Shown here piece by piece: positions 25,400 to 33,152 of a stretch of DNA of 64,000 nucleotides; positions within the stretch are counted from its first letter, which is position 1; each line of letters begins with the position of its first letter. Below the pieces are notes generated by a model that made no database searches, was not told the origin of the DNA, and worked only from the letters and a program-made list of their open reading frames with translations. Source of the DNA: Alistipes timonensis JC136 (GTDB lineage Bacteria; Bacteroidota; Bacteroidia; Bacteroidales; Rikenellaceae); the NCBI RefSeq assembly GCF_900107675.1, contig NZ_FNRI01000007.1, positions 119,268 to 183,267 of the forward strand. The letters run 5' to 3'. The position numbers and the translations under genes are program-made.

Positions 25400-26872
25400 T
25401 TAATAGAGCATATCCTGATTGGTTCCGGCGGCCTTGCGTTCGACGGCTTCGCCGCGGAACGGCACGGCGCTGCGCTCCATCAGCAGCATCGGGGCGTCCC
25501 ACACCGGACAGCCGGTCAGTTTCATACGGCCTCCGTCGCGGCTGCCGTGGGGCAGCGGCAGGTCGAAGATGCGGCCCGTGACGGCATCCACGAGTACGGG
25601 GTCTTTGAGCGAAAGTCCCTCGACGCTCAGCTCGACCTTGTCCCAGGCCAGTTCATCGCCCGGAATCCGGTCGGAGTACCAGAACATCACGCCGATCGGC
25701 TTGTCGTCGGCATCCGAGAGCCCCACGAGCGCAATCTCACGGGCCGTATTGGCCGTGAATGCCGGCCTTCCCGCGGGTTTCACCCCGCTGTGCAGCAGGT
25801 TGACCATGTGCTGCATGGCATGGTACGACGGCCGTTTGTAGACCACCTGTTTCAGCAGGTTCGTGCGCAGCAGCCCGAACGACTGCAACATATTGGGATA
25901 CTGGTTGTCGACGATGGCGAAGATCGACGAACGGATGCCCAGCGCAAAATCGTTGGCCAGACGCCGTGCGACCCATTTGGCCTGGCTGTACTCGCTCCAC
26001 TCGTGGTAGCGCAGCGCATGGGCCCATTCGAGAATCGACGGACAGCCGCTCTCGCCCTGGAACAGGCGGATGCGCGGATCGTACGAGGCGACGAGCTCGG
26101 CCAGCGCTTCGATGCCGGGCGTGGCGTCGTCGGGATTTTCGTGGTAGGGATGGAAGCTCACATAGTCGATGAGGCCCAGTTTGCCGCGCTCGCGGAGAAT
26201 GTCCAGCACGCGGCCCGTGAAGCCGACCGGCATGCGCGAAAGCCCGAAGCCGATGATGACCGCCCCGGAATCGACCTTGCGGACGGCTTCCGCCGTGCGG
26301 ATCAGCAGTTCGGCATAGGCCGCGGACTGGTCGGCGCCCCGGAGGTTCGGCTCGTTCCACACCTCCCACTCGCTGACGCGCCCTTTGTAACGACGCGCCA
26401 CGGCCGTCACATAGCGCTCCCAGGCCTGCAGCGTCTTTTCATCGGTAAAGATGCGCGATCCGAGGCTCTTCTGCGCCCCGTAAACCGGATTTCCGTAGGC
26501 GAGGCACATCCACGGGCGGATGCCCTGCCCGCGAAGTCCGTCGACCGCTTCGTCGAGCCACTCGAATTCGTATTTGCCCTTCTCTTTCTCGCAGCGGGCC
26601 CAGCCGCTCTGGATACGCGCGGCGCCTACTCCCAATTCGCCCACATAGGGTTTGTAAGCCGAGAAATCGGCATATTCGCGGTCGAGACACTCGCAGCCCA
26701 CCGACCAGCGCGGATTGGCCAGCTCACGCGAGGAGGCTGTCGACACCAGGCCGATCTGTTCGAGCCCGGGGGAGACCGTCTGCAACTTTTTCCAGGTCAG
26801 CGACCAATGCTGTGCAGGGGCGGCCAATGCGAGCATGAGGCCCGACAAGCTGAGAAAGAAAGTTTTTTTCAT
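25400..26872 (-). CDS. Clan-A glycoside hydrolase (GH39-like), secreted
   Basis: A 490-residue enzyme from the ATG at 26872 (the frame runs on into the promoter region). It has a signal peptide ending near APAQ and no lipobox Cys. It is a TIM barrel with the clan-A signatures EVWNEPN (acid/base Glu174) and FQGESGC (probable nucleophile Glu274), plus SFHPYHENP. The overall look resembles GH39 beta-xylosidases or related beta-glycosidases, but I cannot fix the family or substrate. It is the first gene of the cassette, directly behind a promoter that carries two operator copies, so it is probably the most strongly regulated enzyme of this pathway. Confidence 0.75.
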   Translation of the reverse strand: MKKTFFLSLSGLMLALAAPAQHWSLTWKKLQTVSPGLEQIGLVSTASSRELANPRWSVGCECLDREYADFSAYKPYVGELGVGAARIQSGWARCEKEKGKYEFEWLDEAVDGLRGQGIRPWMCLAYGNPVYGAQKSLGSRIFTDEKTLQAWERYVTAVARRYKGRVSEWEVWNEPNLRGADQSAAYAELLIRTAEAVRKVDSGAVIIGFGLSRMPVGFTGRVLDILRERGKLGLIDYVSFHPYHENPDDATPGIEALAELVASYDPRIRLFQGESGCPSILEWAHALRYHEWSEYSQAKWVARRLANDFALGIRSSIFAIVDNQYPNMLQSFGLLRTNLLKQVVYKRPSYHAMQHMVNLLHSGVKPAGRPAFTANTAREIALVGLSDADDKPIGVMFWYSDRIPGDELAWDKVELSVEGLSLKDPVLVDAVTGRIFDLPLPHGSRDGGRMKLTGCPVWDAPMLLMERSAVPFRGEAVERKAAGTNQDMLY

Positions 26873-26901
26873 TTTAAAAAAGTGGTTAGCGGTTTTTTTC
26901 C

Positions 26902-26909
26902 TATATTTG
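26902..26909 (+). promoter_or_regulatory. Plus-strand -7 box for the GntR regulator gene
   Basis: TATATTTG, a perfect -7 element, with no clear -33. A start near 26916 would put the palindrome CACAAC-N6-GTTGTG (26916-26933) and operator copy 2 at the beginning of the transcript, consistent with autoregulation. The 26873-27033 gap has no gene and is entirely regulatory. Confidence 0.45.
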
Positions 26910-26927
26910 TGTCTCCACAACATAAAA

Positions 26928-26943
26928 GTTGTGAGGTGTGGTA
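26928..26943 (+). promoter_or_regulatory. GT-rich operator element, copy 2
   Basis: GTTGTGAGGTGTGGTA, which differs from copy 1 (8719-8734) at two positions and keeps the core GGTGTGGT (26935-26942) intact. Its 5' half forms a palindrome with CACAAC at 26916-26921. Confidence 0.6.
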
Positions 26944-26958
26944 ATTGCCCTGATTGGT

Positions 26959-26974
26959 GTTGTGTAGTGTGGTG
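26959..26974 (+). promoter_or_regulatory. GT-rich operator element, copy 3
   Basis: GTTGTGTAGTGTGGTG, 15 of 16 identical to copy 1. It lies directly beside the minus-strand -7 box at 26975-26982, on the predicted start site of the glycoside hydrolase operon, which is a repressor-like position. Confidence 0.6.
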
Positions 26975-26982
26975 CAAATATA
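26975..26982 (-). promoter_or_regulatory. Minus-strand -7 box for the glycoside hydrolase/sugar cassette operon
   Basis: TATATTTG on the minus strand, with a possible -33 (TTGG, complement of 27001-27004) at 18-19 bases spacing. The predicted leader to the start codon at 26872 is about 95 bases. Confidence 0.55.
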
Positions 26983-27033
26983 CGCAAAAAAACAAACAAA
27001 CCAATAATTATTTCATTTTTTTAAACGAGAGAC

Positions 27034-28068
27034 ATGCCGGAAACGATTAAAATAGACCACGAGAGCCAAATACCGGTTTACAAACAGATCGTAGGACAGG
27101 TGGAAGAATTGGTACGCAGCGGCGAATATCCCGACGGATGCCTGCTGCCGTCTATGAACGAGCTCTCGGCCGCACTCGACATCTCGAAGGAAACCGTCAA
27201 AAAGGCCTATTCCATACTCCGGAACAAAGGTTTTATCGACGCCAGGCAGGGCAAAGGGTTCTATGTTTCGGCCGCAGGGGTGGCCGACAAGCTGAGCGTC
27301 CTCGTGCTGTTCGACAAGTTGAGCAACTACAAGCAGGTGCTCTTCAACTCGTTCGCCGAGGAGATCGGCGACGCGGCCGAAATCACCATCCGGCTCCACA
27401 ACCAGAATGTCGACCTGCTGGAATATTACGTCGAGGAGAACCTCGACCTGTTCGACTACTACGTCATCACGCCCCACTTCCCGCTCGACGCCGCATCGCA
27501 GAAACGGGTGCTGAAGATACTCACGCGCATCCCCAACCGCAAACTGATCATGGCGGACCACTGGATGAAGGAGCTTCCGGGCAACTACGGCGCCGTCTAC
27601 CAGGATTTCGCCAACGACGCTTACGAAGGGCTGGGGTACGGGCTCAAAAAACTCAAAACCTGCTCCCGGTTCAACGTCGTGACGCTGCCCTCGAGCCTCT
27701 ATTACGCCTCGGTGGGCGAAGCCGTGGAGCGGTTCTGCCGTGACAACGACATCGCCGTAGAGTTCCACACGGAGATCACCCCCGAGATCATCCGCGAGAA
27801 GGAGGTTTACCTGATCCTCAACAGCCAGTACGACCTGGGACTGATCGAGCTGGTGCGCCGGGCGCGCGAGCTGAACTTCCGCGTGGGCCGCGACATCAGC
27901 ATCATCTCCTACAACGAGTCGCCGATCAACGAGATCATCCTCAACGGCCTGACGACCATCTCGACCGATTTCCGGCAGATGGGCGTGCTGGTGGCCCGGA
28001 TGATCCTCGAAAAATCGCTCTCTAAGGTCAAATGCGATTTCCAGATGATTCGCCGCAACACTTTTTAG
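27034..28068 (+). CDS. GntR-family regulator with a LacI-like sugar-binding domain
   Basis: A 344-residue transcription factor. Residues about 10-78 form a GntR winged helix (IPVYKQIVGQVEELVRSGEYP, LPSMNELSAALDISKETVKKA, GFIDARQGKGFYVS). The rest is a periplasmic-binding-protein-like ligand domain (about 85-344, ending DISIISYNESPINEIILNGLTTIS), rather than the usual small GntR effector domain, a layout seen in AraR- and FucR-type sugar regulators. It diverges from the sugar cassette across a region with two operator copies, so it most likely represses that operon and itself, responding to a pathway sugar. The third operator at the SusCD promoter suggests control there too. Confidence 0.9.
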   Translation: MPETIKIDHESQIPVYKQIVGQVEELVRSGEYPDGCLLPSMNELSAALDISKETVKKAYSILRNKGFIDARQGKGFYVSAAGVADKLSVLVLFDKLSNYKQVLFNSFAEEIGDAAEITIRLHNQNVDLLEYYVEENLDLFDYYVITPHFPLDAASQKRVLKILTRIPNRKLIMADHWMKELPGNYGAVYQDFANDAYEGLGYGLKKLKTCSRFNVVTLPSSLYYASVGEAVERFCRDNDIAVEFHTEITPEIIREKEVYLILNSQYDLGLIELVRRARELNFRVGRDISIISYNESPINEIILNGLTTISTDFRQMGVLVARMILEKSLSKVKCDFQMIRRNTF

Positions 28069-28079
28069 GCACGACAACA

Positions 28080-29234
28080 ATGGAGAGCCGATTCCCCGAC
28101 CTCAACGTCCCGGCCCGCGAACGCATCGGCTGGGTGGACCTCCTGCGCGTGATCGCGTGCTTCCTGGTGGTCTTTTCACACAGCTGCGACGCCTTTGTCG
28201 CCGTGTTCGACAGCGATCGTGCGACATTCCTGCAGGGAGCTTTGGCCGGAAGCCTCGTCCGGGCCTGCGTGCCGTTGTTCGTGATGATGTCGGGCGTACT
28301 GCTGCTGCCCGTGCGGACCGACGCCGGGAGTTTCTTCCGCAAGCGCATCGGCCGCATCCTCGTAGCACTGGTCTTCTGGTCGCTGGCGCTGCCCGTACTC
28401 TATTTTCTCTACATGCGCTACGTCGGCTCGGCCAGCCCGTCGATCGACCCCGCGCTGTTCACCGGCGAAGCCACGCTCCGCAAGATGTGGACTTTCGTAT
28501 TCAACTTCACCTACGACACCACACCGCTCTGGTATCTCTACATGCTCCTCGGACTCTATTTCATCCTGCCGATCCTGAGCGCCTGGCTCGAACGGGCCTC
28601 GCAGCGCGACCTGCGGATCATGCTCGGCATCTGGGGCCTGACGCTGCTGCTGCCCTACGTGAAGATGCTGGCCCCGATGCTGGGCTATGCCGGCAATTAC
28701 GGCAACATGGGTCTCTACGGCGTCTGCGACTGGAACGAATTCGGAACGTTCTACTACGTCTCGGGCTTTGCGGGCTACCTCGTGCTGGCTTTCTACCTCG
28801 TGAAATTCCCGCCCGCGTGGAGCTGGCGCAGGACGCTGGGCATCTGCATCCCGGCTTTCCTCGTCGGCTACCTCATCACGGGGCTGGGCTACGTGATGAT
28901 GCAGAAAGCGTTCCCGGGCAACTACGCCTATCTGGAGATCGTCTGGTATTTCGCCGGCATCAACGTCTTCCTGATGACCGCCCCGCTCTTCATCCTCGTA
29001 CAGAAGGCCGCCGCACGGCCCCGCGCATGGCTTTCGCGGCTGGCGGGCGCCACGTTCGGCATCTACCTCTGCCACTTCATTTTCGTACAGGCGGGCTATG
29101 ACCTCGTGCAGCGGATTCCGGGCCTCCCGGCGCTGGTGCGCATCGCGCTGATCGCCTGCGGAGCCTTCGCCGTGAGCTGGCTCGTGGTATGGCTCATGCA
29201 GCGCTGGCGCGTAACCCGGCGGCTCGTGGAGTAA
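28080..29234 (+). CDS. Membrane acyltransferase (acyltransferase 3 family)
   Basis: A 384-residue integral membrane protein with about ten hydrophobic segments. The N-terminal signature IGWVDLLRVIACFLVVFSHSCD carries the family His. The frame opens at 28032 inside the GntR gene, but the ATG at 28080, 11 bases after the GntR stop, fits better. Such proteins O-acetylate or otherwise acylate surface or exported glycans from the inner membrane. Its link to the regulator may be only co-transcription. A strong terminator follows. Confidence 0.85.
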   Translation: MESRFPDLNVPARERIGWVDLLRVIACFLVVFSHSCDAFVAVFDSDRATFLQGALAGSLVRACVPLFVMMSGVLLLPVRTDAGSFFRKRIGRILVALVFWSLALPVLYFLYMRYVGSASPSIDPALFTGEATLRKMWTFVFNFTYDTTPLWYLYMLLGLYFILPILSAWLERASQRDLRIMLGIWGLTLLLPYVKMLAPMLGYAGNYGNMGLYGVCDWNEFGTFYYVSGFAGYLVLAFYLVKFPPAWSWRRTLGICIPAFLVGYLITGLGYVMMQKAFPGNYAYLEIVWYFAGINVFLMTAPLFILVQKAAARPRAWLSRLAGATFGIYLCHFIFVQAGYDLVQRIPGLPALVRIALIACGAFAVSWLVVWLMQRWRVTRRLVE

Positions 29235-29246
29235 CCAAGCATTAAT

Positions 29247-29278
29247 AAAAAATACCCGCCGTCCGGCGGGTATTTTTT
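29247..29278 (+). terminator. Rho-independent terminator after the acyltransferase
   Basis: AAAAAATACCCGCC (29247-29260) pairs perfectly with GGCGGGTATTTTTT (29265-29278) around the loop GTCC. It ends in a T-run. Confidence 0.9.
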
Positions 29279-29391
29279 TACCGGCCGTCGAAACAAACAT
29301 CCCAGTCGCAAAAACGGCCCGACTCTATTCGGGAAAGATGGCCACGTTCGTGATGACAAATCCCCGGTTCGTTGAAATTCGGGCCTGCAAG

Positions 29392-29423
29392 GTTGTTTTT
29401 ACGAGGGACAGTCGGTATCTTTG
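29392..29423 (+). promoter_or_regulatory. Promoter of the PCMD lipoprotein/beta-barrel pair
   Basis: GTTG (29392-29395), a 20-base spacer and TATCTTTG (29416-29423). The predicted start near 29430 gives a leader of about 75 bases. Confidence 0.55.
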
Positions 29424-29504
29424 ATCGATTTTTGCCGATTGTGCAACGGCCCGCGGACAACCCGAATACCCGCCGCGGGCCCCATAACAGAAACTATTTT
29501 GAAT

Positions 29505-32249
29505 ATGACATTTATGACTTCCCGATTACTTCGCAGCCTGTGCCTGGTGATTGTCGCGAGCGCTTGGCTCGCATCGTGTGAAAAGGTAGCACAACTGAGC
29601 GATTCGGCCCGGGTGGAGAAATTCACCATTCTCACGGCCGATCCCGACCGCGTAATCTTCGACCAGCCCGTCATCAAAGGCGAAGTCATCGAACTGCCGC
29701 TCGTTTACGGCAAATACCTCTTCCCCATCACCATTACGGTGGATGTCAAAACCGAAGCGGGGTGTAAGCAGATACTCGGATTCGACGGGGGGGGGAAAGA
29801 ATTCACCTTCGACAATCAGAACCACGTTCGTGAACTCTACACCGTAGCGGCCAGCGGCGCCACCACGCGCTGGAAACTGCAGATCGTCGACGCCCAGTCG
29901 AACGAATCGGCCGAGATCGCCCGGGTCGGCGTCACGGCCGGAGAGGGATCGGATATGCTGGCCGCGCCGTATGCCCGCATCGACCGGATCAACTCCGAAA
30001 TCATCTTCCAGGCGTTGGGGACCGCCGCCTATCCGCTGACGTTCGTACCGGAGTTCACGCTGGCCGACGGCGCCGACTGGGCCGACGGAACCGACGCCCC
30101 TGCGGAGACGCTCACCTTCGAGGAGAAGGAGAGCTCGATGAAATACACCGTCGAAGCCGCCAGCGGCCTCACGAAGAGCTGGACCTTCCGTTCGGAGATC
30201 GTGGCCCAGACCGACAACACGAGTTCGCTGACCGAGGATCAGGTCGAGCGCCTGACGCCCGATGTCTCGAAAATCAAATTCCAGTCGGAAACGGCGCAGC
30301 TCACGGGGGCCACCACCGAATTCAACGTATCGAAAATCGGCGGGCGCATCAACCTGATGCTCCGCCCCGCAGCCCGTGCCATGACATTCCCCGTCAAGGC
30401 CACCGTCGAACTGCCCGTCCATGCCAGTTCGGTGCTTTTCGGAGCTTCCGCCGACAACAGCTACACATTCGAGTCGTACGCCGACACCAAGCAGGTCTGG
30501 ATCGTGGACAAAACATCGGGACTGGCCAAGAGCTGGACGATAGCCCCGGCCCCGGAGCTGAACACCGATATTCTCAGCTTCACGATCGCAGACAATTACA
30601 CCAGCAAACTGGGCGACAAACTGGTTGTGGGGATCGATCAGGTGGAAATCGACCACGACAACAGCCGCATCATCATCCCGGTGGAAAAGACCGACGGATC
30701 GGCCATCGGGGCGAAAGAGCAGCTGACGCTGAAACTCAGCATCACGGTGGAATATCCCGAAGGCTCCACCTCCTCCTCGTCAAAGTCCCCGAGCTTCACC
30801 TATATTACGAATACCGCATTATTCACGGTGAAGAGCACCAACGGCCAGCAGAGCCGGAACTGGACGCTCTATCTCAAAGACAAGAACGCCGAAGCATCCT
30901 CTGACACCAATATTTCGAACTTCTCGTATACGTACACCTCGAAGGACAACCGGATGAAGCTGTCATCGACATCGATCGTCGCGGACAATAACAATCATCG
31001 TATCACACTGAAGATCACGGCCGGTCCCAAAGCCTTCCCGCTCACGCTGACCAACAAGATCATGAAGCTCGGCAACCCGTCGGCAACCATCGTCGAACAG
31101 GAGATCGCCGATTACGACACCCCGCTGACGTTCGAGTCGCTGACCTCGGCCAAGACATTCACGGTACGCGCCGAGGACGGAACCGAGCAGCAGTGGACCA
31201 TCGACCTCGAGTCGCAGGCCAAAGGCCACACGGCGGAGATCACCAGCTTCCTGGTCGGCAAGATCACAGGCGGTTCGCTTACCGCGGTGAAGATCGAACC
31301 GGAAACCCAACGCATCCGGATGGAGGTCGAGGGCGTTCCGCCGTTCTATGCGACCGTCTCGATCGAGACTTCGGACAACGCCACCGTCACCGGGCTGGAA
31401 AACGGCATCCTGACGGTCAACAACTACAACCACGAGATTCCGCTGACCGTCACGTCGCAGGACGAAGAGGTGACGAAAACCTGGACGGTCTATACCGACA
31501 AGCCCGTGGAAGTGCAGATCGACAACAGCGAATTCGAGCTCTGGGGCGAATTCAAAAACATCAACGGCGGCACTTACACCATCGACCCGACGCCCGGCGC
31601 CGGCTACGGATGGGGAACGGCCAATCTGGAACTGCTCGGCATCGGCGTATTGGGCACCATGCCCGTCGAACGTGCCGACGGCACGCTGGCCGCCGAAATG
31701 ACCACTTCGGAGCAAAACACGATACTCAAAGGTTATATCGTGGCGGCCGGAACGCTCTATACGGGTCTGTTCAACCTCAACATCAATTACATCACCCAGC
31801 CGCGCAAGATGACCAAGTTCGGCATCCCCTACACGGCGCGTCCCACTTCGTTCTCGATGGAGGTGAAATACGCCCCGGGAGCCCAGATGAAGCAGGCGAC
31901 GGCCGACGACAAGGGCAAATACTCGATCCATGACATCGCCGGCGTGGACAAAGCCCATATCTGGGTGGAGCTGCTGCAATGGAGCGGCAGCGGAGCCATC
32001 GACTACGACGGGTCGGAAGGAGCGGCGGACATCACCGTCCTGGGCCGCGCCGAACTCGTGATCGACGGTGCGAACAACCCCTACAAGGAGTGGTCGAAAA
32101 TCACCCTCCCGATGGTATACAACCCGCAGTACGCCGACATCACGCCGACGCATATCGCCGTGGTGATGTCGTCGAGCAAGGACGGAGACAAGTTCATCGG
32201 CGCAATCGGCAGCAAACTGTCGGTAGACCACTTCGTGATTAATTACTAA
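29505..32249 (+). CDS. PCMD-domain lipoprotein with tandem beta-sandwich repeats
   Basis: A protein of about 914 residues (start at 29505, or three codons later at 29514). Lipobox LASC puts the lipid Cys at residue 25. The first 670 or so residues are repeats of about 100 residues, each closing with a strand like KSWTFRSEI, KSWTIAP, RNWTLYLKD, QQWTIDLE or KTWTVYTD; the C-terminal 240 match the putative carbohydrate metabolism domain (PCMD), with PTSFSMEVKY and VVMSSSKDGDKFIGAIGS. Its function is unknown; probable surface glycan binding or processing. A run of nine G (29787-29795) encodes Gly95-97, so a slip there would abolish nearly the whole protein. The next gene encodes an outer-membrane beta-barrel, a pairing I recall from other Bacteroidales. 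Confidence 0.8.
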   Translation: MTFMTSRLLRSLCLVIVASAWLASCEKVAQLSDSARVEKFTILTADPDRVIFDQPVIKGEVIELPLVYGKYLFPITITVDVKTEAGCKQILGFDGGGKEFTFDNQNHVRELYTVAASGATTRWKLQIVDAQSNESAEIARVGVTAGEGSDMLAAPYARIDRINSEIIFQALGTAAYPLTFVPEFTLADGADWADGTDAPAETLTFEEKESSMKYTVEAASGLTKSWTFRSEIVAQTDNTSSLTEDQVERLTPDVSKIKFQSETAQLTGATTEFNVSKIGGRINLMLRPAARAMTFPVKATVELPVHASSVLFGASADNSYTFESYADTKQVWIVDKTSGLAKSWTIAPAPELNTDILSFTIADNYTSKLGDKLVVGIDQVEIDHDNSRIIIPVEKTDGSAIGAKEQLTLKLSITVEYPEGSTSSSSKSPSFTYITNTALFTVKSTNGQQSRNWTLYLKDKNAEASSDTNISNFSYTYTSKDNRMKLSSTSIVADNNNHRITLKITAGPKAFPLTLTNKIMKLGNPSATIVEQEIADYDTPLTFESLTSAKTFTVRAEDGTEQQWTIDLESQAKGHTAEITSFLVGKITGGSLTAVKIEPETQRIRMEVEGVPPFYATVSIETSDNATVTGLENGILTVNNYNHEIPLTVTSQDEEVTKTWTVYTDKPVEVQIDNSEFELWGEFKNINGGTYTIDPTPGAGYGWGTANLELLGIGVLGTMPVERADGTLAAEMTTSEQNTILKGYIVAAGTLYTGLFNLNINYITQPRKMTKFGIPYTARPTSFSMEVKYAPGAQMKQATADDKGKYSIHDIAGVDKAHIWVELLQWSGSGAIDYDGSEGAADITVLGRAELVIDGANNPYKEWSKITLPMVYNPQYADITPTHIAVVMSSSKDGDKFIGAIGSKLSVDHFVINY
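29787..29795 (+). repeat. G9 homopolymer near the start of the PCMD lipoprotein gene
   Basis: Nine G in frame as three Gly codons (residues 95-97 of about 914). Confidence 0.9.
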
Positions 32250-32266
32250 AATACAGTCAGCAAGTT

Positions 32267-33094
32267 ATGAAACTCAAACATATCACAATCCTCGCCTGCA
32301 CGTTCGCCCTGCTCCCGGGCCCGGCCGCAAAAGCGGAAAATTCGTCGTCGAAAGCGGCGAAAACGGGCACCCGGACCGAAGAACTGAAACCCGCCCGCCA
32401 AAAACTGATTTCGTCGGACCGCAATATTTTCCGCGCGGGCGTGCTGATCGGCACCGACATCGGCGGCGCCGTCCCCGTACCGTTCAAATATATCCCCAGC
32501 ACGTTCAACCCCTATCCGCAGCTGAACCTCGACATGGGCGTCTTCGCCGAATTCCGCCTTCACGACCGGTGGAGCCTCGGGGCCAACTTCATCTACAAGA
32601 CCGTGGGGATGAAGGCCGACGCCCGCGTCTCGAACCAGAAATACGAAGACCAGGAAGCCGGACTGCTCCAGTACTACACGGGTACGGCCAAAATGGACAT
32701 GTCGTTCACGATGTTCGAGGTGCCGTTCTACGCCAAATACACCTTCAACAACCATGTATCGCGCCTGCTGTTCGGCGGCTACTTCTCCTACAACCTGAAA
32801 GCGGAGTTCGAGACGCTGGCCACAAAGGGCTATTCGGGCGGCGAACCGGACAAGGTGGAGGTGATTATCGAAAAGGGCGACGACCCGCTGAACATGTCGT
32901 TCACCTCCTCGCTGCGCGATTTCGACGCCGGCGTGATGGTGGGTTACGAGCACACGGTCTACAACCGCCTGAACATCGGCATCCGCCTGAGCATGGGTTT
33001 TCTGGACATCTTCCAGCGGGATACCAAGTTCTTCGACTACAAGATGCTGCACATGCGCGGTTCGATCATCGTCGGCTATCGGCTCTTCCATTGA
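32267..33094 (+). CDS. Outer-membrane beta-barrel protein (PorT-like)
   Basis: A 275-residue protein with a signal peptide (to about AKAE, residue 24), a short charged linker rich in Lys, Ser and Glu, then alternating amphipathic strands: FRAGVLIGTDIGG, LNLDMGVFAEFRLHDRWSLGANFIYK, FEVPFYAKYTF, LLFGGYFSYNL, FDAGVMVGYEH and a terminal GSIIVGYRLF with a closing aromatic. This is the eight-strand outer-membrane beta-barrel (PorT-like) layout. It lies 17 bases after the PCMD gene, so the two probably form a surface complex. Confidence 0.8.
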   Translation: MKLKHITILACTFALLPGPAAKAENSSSKAAKTGTRTEELKPARQKLISSDRNIFRAGVLIGTDIGGAVPVPFKYIPSTFNPYPQLNLDMGVFAEFRLHDRWSLGANFIYKTVGMKADARVSNQKYEDQEAGLLQYYTGTAKMDMSFTMFEVPFYAKYTFNNHVSRLLFGGYFSYNLKAEFETLATKGYSGGEPDKVEVIIEKGDDPLNMSFTSSLRDFDAGVMVGYEHTVYNRLNIGIRLSMGFLDIFQRDTKFFDYKMLHMRGSIIVGYRLFH

Positions 33095-33112
33095 TGCCGG
33101 GCCGGAACGGAA

Positions 33113-33140
33113 CGGCCGGGAACCTTGTGGTTCCCGGCCG
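33113..33140. terminator. Terminator hairpin between the beta-barrel gene and the convergent regulator
   Basis: A perfect 12-bp stem CGGCCGGGAACC (33113-33124) with 33129-33140 and loop TTGT. There is no T-tract on either side, but the convergent context supports termination. Confidence 0.6.
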
Positions 33141-33152
33141 CTAACTGTCGCT

